A DNA stretch of 64,000 bases from positions 947,259-1,011,258 of the forward strand of contig CAUYUJ010009446.1 of NCBI GenBank assembly GCA_963575745.1, written 5' to 3'. The stretch's first letter is position 1. Each line of letters begins with the position of its first letter. Below, piece after piece: positions 40,533 to 49,449 of this stretch. Source of the DNA: Prorocentrum cordatum. Taxonomy: Eukaryota > Sar > Dinophyceae > Prorocentrales > Prorocentraceae. Below the pieces are notes generated by a model, which saw only the letters and a list, made by a program, of their open reading frames with translations, was not told where the DNA came from and made no database searches. Both the position numbers and the translations under genes were made by a program.

Positions 40533-42774
40533 CCTTTGCCCCTCTTCCTCCTCTCCCAACTGGCGGTTCTTTTGACCCTCGCCCTCTGTCCGCGGTTCTG
40601 GCATTGACCCGAGGGCGACCCCCCCTCGCAGGAGCAGCAGCGGAACTTTCACGACGACCGAAGCGGTTGGAGTCGAAACTGCGCGCGACTACGGCGGCAG
40701 AGTTGCGTACAACGTGCTCTGCAAAAACAAGGTTTCTGGATCTGCCGGCCCATCCGCTGAAAAAATATGGGCGTGCTGACCCATCCGCTATCGTTTTGGG
40801 TCCCGGGGCTTCTGCTAAAATCGATCTTCGGGATATGCCGGCCCATCTGCTCAAAAAACGAGTGTGCCGGCCCATCTGCTATCGCTTTGGGCCCCGGGGG
40901 ACTTTCCCAAACTCACCGAGCTGGGTACTTCTGATCCCTTCAGGACTTTCGGACACCCTGACAGGACGGGGCCATCGCTGACAGGATCAGGAGCTTGAAG
41001 GCAGGGGAGGGATGGGGGGCATCCCCATATAATTCAATCAAAATCCCCACTAACCCTGCGCAGTACGTGCAACGCAGGGAGCGGTGGACCGTCTCCCCAT
41101 CCCACCATCATAGGGGGATGCGACGTTCCATGGAGACGGGACGGGGTGGGCATGGCTGGCGTCATAGCTGGCCCACCATCGAAAAGAGGCACCGTAGCTT
41201 CTATATCATCAACTGGAAGACTGATCCACTTATGGATCCAACTCAATTCCTCTCATGGGCATCATTTCACGCGAAGCAGCAGGATCTCTCCTCGAGTCGT
41301 GAAAAAGCACGACGGGAAATTTTGCCTACTTTCGGCCACTGGGGGCCCTTGACGGGCCTCGGGACCGTGGACTGATGACTCAGGACGAAAAGCCAGTCCA
41401 GGGGAATGGGTCGAGACCTCTGGGGGTCGACGCTGTGGACAACTCGTGAAGTCGGGGGCCTGGGGTGCGCAGCTTTGAGGGGGCCGCAGGAGTCACGAGC
41501 GGCGAGCGTATCCATGTCCACGCCCTTCGCGGTCTCGATTCTGGTGCGCGACCCCCGCCTCAGAATCGGTCCTGGACCCCTCCTGGTGTCCTTCCTGGCC
41601 AGCGTTCCGTTCCGGATCGACGTCTGACGGCCCCGAGGCCTGAAAACGAGCCCCCCCTGTGGCCAACCACGCCCCCTAAACTGGATGGTCGAACCTCGAT
41701 CCTCGCAGACATCAGCGCAGGGTGGGGGCCCCCCGAGGGCTCCGCGCGCGGCAGCCGCGAAGAGAAAGCACGCCGTGCATCCACGGGGCCGCGGCTCGGG
41801 CGTCCGGGCCTCGCGGGGCCGTGGCTGCGGACACGCTCTGTCCGCTCCCAAGGGAGTGCAGCTCCAAGCGCGCAGGCCGGTCCCGGACCTCCTCGCGCCG
41901 TGGCAGGGACAGCACGACGGATAGGTTTTCGCCCCTTTGGGCCCTCGTCCTCGTCCTCGTCCTCGTCGTCCTCCTGACTCATGCCCCTCTTCCTCCTCTC
42001 TCCTGCTCCCGCTTGCCCCCCTCGTCTGGGGAAAAAGGGCTCGCCAAAAAAGCAACTCAGGCTGAGAAGCCGGAACCCGGGAAGGGGTCCAGACCTCTGG
42101 GGGTCGGCGTCATGAACAAAATCATGACGTCGGGAATCTGGGGGTGATCCCCGTGGGCGCGCACCAGAGAGGTCACTCTGGCGCAGGGCCACCCTGACCC
42201 AGACCTGCGACGTCGTGATTTCTCACGGCGCGGACTTTTAGAGGTCTATGCGACTTTCCCAGGACCTGCTTTTCATCCCGAGTTGTTTTGTGACTGTCCT
42301 GGGGCCTGGCGACACTAGAGAAAAACCCTCCGCCGTGTCCCTGTTTTCACGGCGCGAGGAGGTCAGAGTTACGCGAACCAGAATCCCCCCCTTTCGTCAA
42401 ACCCGCGATCCTCTTGGGCGCACCTGGAGTGAGCGCCGCGCCCCCCGCCCGCGCACGAGAAGGCGGCGACCTGGACCAGGTGGTCCGAGGGGTTTCCCGC
42501 CCTCACCGACCAGCCACAGGTCGAGGGAACTGTGCTCCTCACCTCTCCCCACCTCCTCGCGTCGTGACAAAGTGGCGAGTGGTGGTGTTTGGTAATTTTC
42601 TGCCTCTGGGCGCCCTTCCCAGGCCTGGGGATCGTCGAGAAACGAGTCAGGACGAAAAGCTCGTCCTGGGGAAGTGAGCGAGACTTCCCGGGCGCCGATG
42701 CTCTGGAAAAGCCACGACGTCAGAATTCTGGGTCCTGGGGGGAACCCGTCGTGCCGACGACCCTTCGAGAGGGG

Positions 42775-42967
42775 CGCCGGAGCCGACGGGCTCCCCACGC
42801 GGGGGGCAAGGACCACGGCCCCAACCCGGCTGTGCCCGGCCCGCCTCAGAAGCTTCGCCAGGTCCATGCGGTCCGGCAGCCCGCCCAGCGCCGCGAGCGC
42901 GCGGAGGCCGTGGTCGTACAGGATGAGGTCCGTGGCCTTCCCCTCCGAGTGCTTGCAAGCAGATGTC
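42775..42967 (-). CDS. Putative last exon of the La/CCR4-like gene
   Basis: Preceded on the minus strand by a pyrimidine-rich acceptor (CCTTGCCCCTCAG, exon from 42967). It reads HSEGKATDLILYDHGLRALA then LGGLPDRMDLAKLLRRAGHS and RVGAVVLAPRVG. The layout resembles the C-terminal part of CCR4/Angel nucleases: a DxxxY strand, a leucine-rich helix, LP...D, and a His before the last strand. The usual S-D-H has become A-G-H. The downstream end is not fixed. Assignment rests on position after the preceding exon and on fold-like pattern only. Confidence 0.4.
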
Positions 42968-43009
42968 CTGAGGGGCAAGGATAGGGGGGGAGTGGCATAG
43001 GGGGGGATG

Positions 43010-43140
43010 CATCGACCTGGAATCGGCGATACATCGCCGATAGATCGGCGATATGCTCCCGATCGTGAGTCCGCACCTTCCTGGGCGGGTTGGAGCCAGC
43101 GGGCCCCTATCGGCGATCAATGGGCGATTGGGGGTCGATG
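43010..43140. repeat. Second ATCGGCGA palindromic cluster (intronic)
   Basis: GGAATCGGCGATACATCGCC, GATAGATCGGCGATATGC and TATCGGCGATCAATGGGCG, flanked by GGGGGGATGCATCGA / TCGATGCATCCCCCCC, itself an inverted repeat around the cluster. Confidence 0.65.
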
Positions 43141-43203
43141 CATCCCCCCCCCATGCCTATCCCTCCCTATCGTTGCCCCCGAGGTCCAGGGGCTCCAACC
43201 CAC

Positions 43204-43422
43204 CACCGACTCGCACGCGCTGCGCACCGTGCCCACCTCCGGCGGATCCCCGTGCGGCGGCGCCTGCTGGACGAGCGGCGGCAGCAGCTCTCGGGGCTCC
43301 AGGCCGAAGTCCCCGCACCACAGCAGCCGCGAGCCGCGCTCTGCCACGGCAGGGTCCAGGGCCGCCCGCACGCGCTCCGCGGGCTTCAACAAGTCCGCCA
43401 CCAGGAGCTCCTCGCCCCAGTC
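43204..43422 (-). CDS. Putative penultimate exon of the La/CCR4-like gene
   Basis: A T-rich acceptor (poly-T then CTTCTTCGAAG) precedes DWGEELLVADLLKPAERV and SRLLWCGDFGLEPRELLPPL, then GTVRSACESV, with a possible donor at GGTG|GTGGGT. In EEP nucleases this position reads GDFN followed by a Ser-Ala segment. Here the metal-site Asn is Gly (GDFG). It continues the fold started in the large exon upstream and supports a split gene. Exon borders are inferred from sequence pattern only. Confidence 0.5.
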
Positions 43423-43453
43423 CTTCGAAGAAGAAAAAAAAAAACGGCCTGAA

Positions 43454-43604
43454 CATAAACTTCTGGCGCTCCGCGCGGATTTCTTTTGATCCGCGCTGGG
43501 CCCCCCGAGGGCGCCTCGGGCGCCGCCCCTGGCACGCTCCGCACGCCAGGGAGGGGGGCCCAGCGCGGAGCCAAGAAATCCGCGCGGAGCGCCAACAGTT
43601 TATG
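43454..43604. repeat. Near-perfect ~52-bp inverted repeat in an intron
   Basis: Left arm 43454-43506 (CATAAACTTCTGGCGCTCC …) and right arm 43553-43604 differ at only a few positions around a 46-nt GC-rich loop. A related half-arm (AAGAAATCCGCGCGGA) lies at 45873-45888, just before the large exon. Probably a foldback element. Confidence 0.85.
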
Positions 43605-43641
43605 TTTATGGCGCTTTTTCTTTCTAATCCTGTGCCCACAC

Positions 43642-45794
43642 CTCCGGGGGCTTGTAGCTGCACACGGTCAGCGGCGGGCACTCGGCTTTTGACACCAGCT
43701 CTACCACCACGGCAGTCTGGGTGATTGCCCAAACCCTTTCTGCGTGCCATCGGTTGCGCTTCCAGAATATGGCGTTACCGAGGCAGAGTGCGGAACTCGA
43801 CGGCATGTGCATGGTAGGCGAAAATACGACGCTGTAGTTCGACCTGTTCATGTCCCGGTAGAGGTGCACCAAGTGGTTGGTTGCTGGCTCATCGTCGCAA
43901 GCGAACCATTCTGGATCCTTCTCGCTGCTGCGCTCTTTGAAGCCAATACTCTGAACGCCCTGGATGCATATCACGTCGGCGCCGTGCAGCTTGAGCTGCC
44001 TAACCAGCTTCCGCTGCCTTTCCTCCCAAGCGAGCACGCCCGAGTCCACCTGGCCATTCATGATCTGCTCTTGGATCTCAGTCACTTTTGGCGACTGTGC
44101 GTGCGAGAGGTCCGACGACACGGAATACGAGATCGCGCACACCACGTGCGAAGGGGCGAGCTGGCTGGACGGTCCAGCTATCGGCTCTGGATCCAGGAGA
44201 AACTCGGTCTCTGGGCTCCTCTCGACGAAGTCGAAGTAGCGAAAGCACGGCGTGTAGGACAGCTCGAGCACCGGCTGCTCCCGACTCTGCCGCCCCTGCT
44301 TCCAAGACAGGCGCACAGGCAAGCTGTCGCTGCTCTGGAAAACGGCCTCCAGCAGCCAGCCGAGCCCCTCCTGGTCGTAGCTGTTCAGGACGGCTGCGAT
44401 GCGCGGCAAAGCCTGCATGTCCGAGACGCGGAAGAACGGGCGAGTGCCTCTGCTCTTTGGGTTTTTCGCGCGCCATGCATCCATCTCGCGGACGGCTTCG
44501 ACCCTGGCCATGAGGACCTTGTTGTGCTGCAGGTTGAAGGCGTCGAAATAAAACGCGAAGAGGTCCCGCAACTTCTTCACGTCCTTCTCCTCGGGGTGCC
44601 ACTTGGACCATGACGACCGGGAGGGCCTTTCCCGCCTCCGCTTTTCCCAGGCCTTGAGGCCAACGTCGGGGATGGCCTCGAGGGGGACGAGGCTCATACC
44701 GGATGCATCCAGCTGCGCGCCCTTCAGCTCTTGCGTAGCATCGCGCAGGCACGACAGGGCCGAGTGCGTGTCGTTGAGCTCGAGGCGTTTCAGCATCTTC
44801 CGCACGGCTGGGGTCTCCGCCAGGTACGCCAGCGACACCTCGCCCTCGCGCTGCAGCGTGGAGAGTATCTTCTTGTCGCTCTCGAGGATGTGCTCGAGCA
44901 CTACGCGCAGGGGACGCCAGAGAGGCAGCAGCGCCACTGACCACTCGCCCGACTCGTCCGCCACCAGCTCCAGTAGCGTCGAGTCCGCCAGCGCAACGTG
45001 GACGATGCCGACGGAGGCATCATAGTCGCTGTCCGAGGGCGTCGCCGCGCCTTCCCCGACGGTCGCCAAGAGGCTCTGGACCGGGGGATGCTGAAGGAGC
45101 TCCAAGAACGGAGCTGGCCCGGGCACCCACTTCACCCTCTCCAACACGTAGGTCTCGCAGAGCATGCAGATACGCTCGGCCCCCGACAGCAGGCGCACAG
45201 CCTCCCTGTCCCTGTCGGCGACGAGGTAGTGGCAGGACTCGGGGCACTTCCTGATCGCCAGGACCAGCTGCTGCGGGTTGCCATAGCACAGTTCCGCCAG
45301 CTCTGTGTCTGCGGCGAACACGGCGTTGATGGGCACCCACCCGTCGGGCGCCGTGCTGTGGGCCAGTCGCGGGGGCGCGCTCTCGAGCACTGCCACGACC
45401 CTGGAGGTGAGCTTGGAGCTGCGGTTCGGGTACCACTCCCTCGTCTTCGCCCGGAGCCCAGAGCGCCTCCTCGAATGGCGCGCTGGAGGCCAGTCGCCCT
45501 GGCACTCCCCGCCCCACTCGGCCCTGGGAGCGTCGCCGCCTGCGGGGAACCAGACCCACTGCCCCTCGCCTGGGAGGCCGGCGACCGCTGCCTCGGTGGC
45601 CTCGCTCGCAGGAGGCGGAGCCGCCCCTGGCTCGGCGTCAGGCTGGCCCCCAGCGCCGGCCCACTCCCCGCCGCTCCCCTCCGGCGACGACGCGCTGCGG
45701 GCCCGCGGAGAGGGGCCGAGGGCGGGGAACATGCTGTAGCCCGGGGGCAGCATGCTGTAGACTGGCACGTAGTCGGCGGCGGCGTCGGCCTTCC
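43642..45794 (-). CDS. Large exon: La-type RNA-binding motif and CCR4/Angel-like nuclease fold, catalytic residues replaced
   Basis: The open frame runs 45867-43624 (747 residues). A likely acceptor (CTGCTCCTCCATAG) places the exon start at 45794, and a GAG|GTGTGG donor places its end at 43642. Numbered from 45867, residues 173-228 (DGWVPINAVFAADTELAELC … AIRKC … REAVRL) fit the La-type winged helix found in LARPs. A helical middle follows. From about 575 the pattern is CCR4/Angel-like: VVCAISYSVSSD, LAWEERQRKLVRQLKLHGAD, VICIQGVQ, NYSVVFSPTMHMPSSSALC, GNAIFWKRNRW. The expected catalytic Asn (SYN) is Ser and the metal-binding Glu (QEV) is Gly, so it may bind RNA without cutting it. The pairing suggests a role in mRNA fate. 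Best host-gene candidate here. Confidence 0.6.
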
Positions 45795-45862
45795 CTATGG
45801 AGGAGCAGAAAGCTGCACAAACCCAGACTTTCCAAGGTCCGCTCGGAGGCGGCTCAGGAGCG

Positions 45863-46122
45863 TCCAACCGAGGTCCAAGAAATCCGCGCGGACCTCTGGA
45901 AACTTCTGTTCGTGCCGTCGTCTGTTCTTCGATTCCCAGGGCGCGCCCCTATCTTCGTCGGCGTCCGCCGCGCCGCCGCCGCGCGCGGGGGATGCGGCGC
46001 AGACGGTAGGCAGAAGGGGGCACCAGACCATCTGGCCGTCACCTGGCAGGGCGCCAGCCATGCACACCTGTACCTACCCATCCTGGCCAGGCTGGTCCCG
46101 GGCCCATGGGGCCAGTGTAGAC
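45863..46122. other. Probable intron sequence with half of the foldback repeat
   Basis: Contains the arm-like AAGAAATCCGCGCGGACC and GAAACTTCTG (45873-45906) and a CGCCGCCGCGCG-rich stretch. No coding pattern. Confidence 0.4.
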
Positions 46123-46276
46123 TTAGGTCGAACATGTCCTCCTACAGGCGGGTTTTGTGGAAGAAAGATCAAACATAGTCAAGTACAGATACTCAAAGAT
46201 AGCAGAAAAATCGTCCACAGACTAATTTTGGACTCTTCTTGAACATTCCTCCTGTAGGGGAAAGTGCCCGACTTAA
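46123..46276 (+). mobile_element. MITE-4 (in a probable intron)
   Basis: 154 bp with the 8-bp duplication GTGTAGAC (46115-46122, 46277-46284). Ends TTAGGTCGAAC and GTGCCCGACTTAA. It lies between putative exons of the La/CCR4-like gene. Confidence 0.9.
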
Positions 46277-46284
46277 GTGTAGAC

Positions 46285-46855
46285 ACGCCCGCCTGGCTTT
46301 GGCGAGGAGGGCCTGCACACACCGATCCTCGGACCATGATCGGTGCACGGGTGCATACCCAGAAAGAGCTCCAGCGCCGTGCTTTTTCGCAACGCGCCCC
46401 CTCGCAAAAATTTGGACCCCTCCCCTGGCACCGACCTTCATCCCGAGTACGTTTTTCACCGTCCTGGGCCCCTGTGGGGCCAACCAAATGCCGACAAATG
46501 TCCCAAACCTCTGCCGTGAGTTCCCCGCAGCACGAAGAACTCTGTGTATTTGGCCGCTTCTGGAAACCCTGCAGGGCCCCCAAATGTTGCCATCTCTTGG
46601 GGGTGCACTTCTTATCCGCTGGCTTCCGTCGGCGGAGGCGGCCTGGTGTTACTTCCGCGGGCTTCCGCCGCCCCTCCGCCGAAGAAAAGATGCCCACGCC
46701 TGCGGTCCTCGCAATCGAGGCCGCTTCTGGAACGCCTCTGTCCCATATCCCTGGCGTCACGATTTTTTCCTAACGTGGACCCCCAACGGTCTGGCTCCAT
46801 TCCCCCGCACCGGTTTTTCTTCCGGCGTCGTGTTTTGACGGTCCCGAAGCCCGGC
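46285..46855. repeat. Dispersed repeat sequence
   Basis: Holds two blocks of the family seen at 39-43 kb (CTTCATCCCGAGTACG… and GGCGTCACGATTTTTTCC … GTTTTGACGGTCCCG). No gene supported. Confidence 0.45.
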
Positions 46856-47012
46856 AAAAAAAAAAAAAAAAAAATAAAGATAAAAAAAGAAAAATAAAGA
46901 AAATAAAAGAAAAAAAAAAATAAAAAAAAAAAAAAAAAAAAAAAAATAAAAAAAAAAAAGAAAAAATAAGAGAAAAAAAAAAAAAAAATAAAAAAAAAAC
47001 AAAAAAAACAAA
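46856..47012 (+). repeat. A-rich block
   Basis: About 155 bp of A runs broken by single T or G, ending AACAAAAAGGGCCC. Similar in make-up to 30520-30807. Confidence 0.85.
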
Positions 47013-47059
47013 AAGGGCCCACAAGAGGCGAAAACAGCGAAAACCTCCCGTCGGAAATT

Positions 47060-47485
47060 TCCAAAGGGCTGAAAGAGGCCCGGGTTGGGCGCCCCTCCGA
47101 CCGCCGGGGCCACCGCACTCCGCCCCAGCGGTCCCGCCCCGCGGCCCCCGGCAGCCATGGGGGCGACGGCGGGAGGGCGCTGCCGCCGCGCCGCGGACGC
47201 CGCCGAACGCGGCGGCGCTCGGCGGCGCGCTGGCGCCTGGCGGCGCGGCGGCGCTCGGCGGCGTGTCGCTGGCGGCCTCGCGGCGGTCGCTGCCGGGCGA
47301 GGGCGTGCGGAAGGCGCTGTCGGGCGTGCTGCCCGCCGCGTCGAGCTCGTCGAGGGCGTCCGCCGAGAGGTCGTCCTCCCGGCCGGCGCTCGGCGGCGGC
47401 GAGAGGAGGAGGCCGCGGGGCTGTGCGCCCTCGCCAGGCTGCGGGGCCTTGCGCGGGCGAGAAACATTTCTTGTGCGGCAAGGGA
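47060..47485 (-). CDS. Possible linker exon of the La/CCR4-like gene
   Basis: After an acceptor-like CGAGCCTCCTCAG the minus strand reads GLPCRTRNVSRPRKAPQPGE … LLLSPPPSAGREDDLSADAL then DELDAAGSTPDSAFRTPSPG. This is a Ser/Pro/Asp-rich disordered style typical of linkers, ending in Ala/Pro/Arg-rich low complexity. No domain is visible. The call rests only on codon-like composition and location between the two La-like exons. It could be non-coding GC-rich sequence. Confidence 0.25.
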
Positions 47486-47814
47486 GTCCCTGAGGAGGCT
47501 CGAGTGAGTCGCAAATGCAACAATTGTTTTGCAACACGTCTTATGCGGCGGCCCGCGGCTGTAACCGCATGACCAGGATGTGGGTCGAGCCAGCTTGTCG
47601 AGCCAGCCAGCTTGTGGCGAAACACGTATCCGTATCCGCGGCCTCGCGGCCAAGGCCCCTGGGCCGCGATTCCGCGGATACGGGGTGATCTTTCGCGGAT
47701 GCCCCGCGCGGAACGTATCCGTGCGCCCACGGAATCGCGCCCCAAAATCCAGGCTGCGAGGGCGCGGATACGGATATGCTCGCTGCTTGCGAGCCTTCGC
47801 GGTCGCGCGCGAGG

Positions 47815-48240
47815 CGGACACCTCCACGAGCTCGGAGGCGCTCAGGGCGTGGCGCAGCACCTGGAGCCGCTCGGATGCCTCGGGCACGCCGGCGAGGAGC
47901 TGGCCCAGCGCGCCCCCGTCCAGCAGGTCGAGGAGGCTGGCGCTGCGGCTCGGGGCCTCGAGCACGCGGCTCTCGGCGGCCGAGCGCACGCGCTCGGACA
48001 TACTCCGCAAGCGCACCGCCTTCGTGGCCATGTCCACCGCGATGGGGGCGTGAGGGGGGCCCGCGCGGATGGCGTCGGCGACCCTGCCGATGGAGCCCCC
48101 GGACAGCTCGAGCAGCTCCGCGCACATGCCGATGGCGTCGATGATCGGCACCGCCCCGGTCGAGCGGCAGCACTGGGAGGCGCCCAGTGGACTTTGGAGC
48201 CAGCGCTCGAGCACCTCTCGGGCTCCCAGGCATCCAGCGG
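47815..48240 (-). CDS. Upstream exon with a second La-like module
   Basis: The minus frame reads LGAREVLERWLQSPLGASQC then GAVPIIDAIGMCAELLELSG, GSIGRVADAIRAGPPHAPIA, VDMATKAVRLRSMSERVRSA, AESRVLEAPSRSASLLDLLD and GGALGQLLAGVPEASERLQV. It aligns along its length with residues 177-271 of the large exon: VPI, EL.EL, AIR..P, the AVRL.S..ER block, then VLE, LLDLL/FLELL and LLA.V.E. An internal duplication of the La-like region within one gene, or an adjacent paralogue, is implied. The frame continues to 46757 only through low complexity, so the 3' border near 47815 is inferred. A good initiator was not identified; ATGs at 48277 or 48253 are possible. Confidence 0.5.
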
Positions 48241-48424
48241 CTCGAGAAAACATCGAGACGCTGGGGTTTTCCTCCACTCCCCAGGGCCGTCAACAAAACG
48301 ACTCGGGATGCAACGACGGTGCCGGGCAAGGGGTCGAGAGACCTGGGGGCCCATGCCTCGAACAGAAGCGAGCCGCGGGAAGTCCGGGGTGGAGGGCAGG
48401 GGGGGAGAATGAGGGATAGCATCA
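48241..48424. repeat. Dispersed repeat fragment
   Basis: Carries the phrases ACTCCCCAGGGCCGTCAACAA and CGACTCGGGATG in the order seen in the 39-43 kb family. No gene. Confidence 0.4.
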
Positions 48425-49043
48425 TGAGAGGAAGGACGAGGATGAGGATGAGGATGAGGATGAGGATGATGTTGATGCTGCTGATGATGATGACGATGAT
48501 GATGATGAGGATGATGATGCTGCTGTTGCTGATGATGATACTGAGTAGGATGATGATGATGATGCTGATGGTGATGATGATGATGATGCTGATACTGATG
48601 ATGATGCTGATACTGATGATGATGATGATGATGAAGTTGATGAGGATGATCTGGTGGTGATAATGATGCTGATGATGATGCTGACGACGAGAATGCTGAT
48701 GCTGATTCTGCTGATGATGCCAATGGTGAGCATGCTGCTGCTGATGATGATGTGGATGAGGATGATGATCATGCTGCTGATGATGGTGATGATGATGACG
48801 ATGAGGATGATACGTATGATGATGAGGAGGATGAGGATGCTGATGCTGCTGCTGCTGATGATTATGATGATGCTGATGATGAAGAAGATGATGATGTTCA
48901 TGATGATGGTGATGTTGATGATGATGATGCTGATGGTGATGATGATGGTGATGATGTCAACTCTGATGCTGATGATGAGGAGGATGATGATGAGGATGAC
49001 AACGAGGAGGATTATGATGATGCTGCTGCTGCTGCTGATGATC
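48425..49043. repeat. GAT/GCT-rich microsatellite at the 3' end of LINE-4
   Basis: Imperfect GATGATGCT trinucleotides over 600 bp. The minus-strand side next to LINE-4 reads ATCAGCAGCAGCAGCAGCAT, matching the repeat on the other side of the element (54056-54135). Confidence 0.9.
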
Positions 49044-49449
49044 GCACTCCCCTGAGCGCGCCAGAGAGGGGGGCAGTTCAGCTGCCCTCTGCCGCGGGCC
49101 TCCTGATGAGCAGGCCCCGCACGCCGCGCCCCTTCTTGGCAATGTGGCGGGCACGCGCGCGCAGGAGAGGCAGCAGGCATTCGGGCCCGTACCTGTGCGA
49201 GCTCCTCAAGGAGTTAAAGGTAGAAAAGAGCAGGTCGTGGACAAGAAACAGAGAGAACAGCTGCTGACTAGACTGGCATGGCATAGTGCACAGCATACGC
49301 GCATCGAGGCTCTGATTCAAATATTCGACTGGCAGGAAGGGCAAAACAGAATGGAGCAAGCTCAGGACATGAGGGCAATCGAAGTAATGCTGGACGTGGT
49401 CGCCGCCTGTGGCCAGGCAACCGAAACGGCAGGTAAGACGGCCTTGCCT
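49044..49449 (-). pseudogene. LINE-4 ORF2 C-terminal Cys/His part, out of frame
   Basis: Beyond the stop at 49450 the expected motif appears in another frame as TCRFGCLATGGDHVQHYFDC then PHVLSLLHSVLPFLPVEYL (frame of 49359-49078). The C-x3-C … H-x4-C pattern matches LINE-1 and LINE-2. About 17-20 extra bases between TSAR and TCRFGC (near 49435-49455, plus-strand GACGGCCTTGCC region) account for the frame loss. It is either a small insertion that disables the C-terminus or a spliced segment. Confidence 0.65.

Larger units (their letters stand above)
38846..42774. repeat. Degenerate dispersed repeats
   Basis: Recurring phrases such as GGGGCCTGGCGA, CCCGAGT then a short T run, TCAGGACGAAAAGC, GGCGCGAGGAGGTC and GGAAAATTTTGC-like blocks appear in both orientations with 60-85 percent apparent likeness. 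The same phrases occur at 46440-46850, 48230-48380 and 60250-61130. No gene is supported here. MITE-2 and MITE-3 are inserted near 40.1-40.5 kb. Confidence 0.5.
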
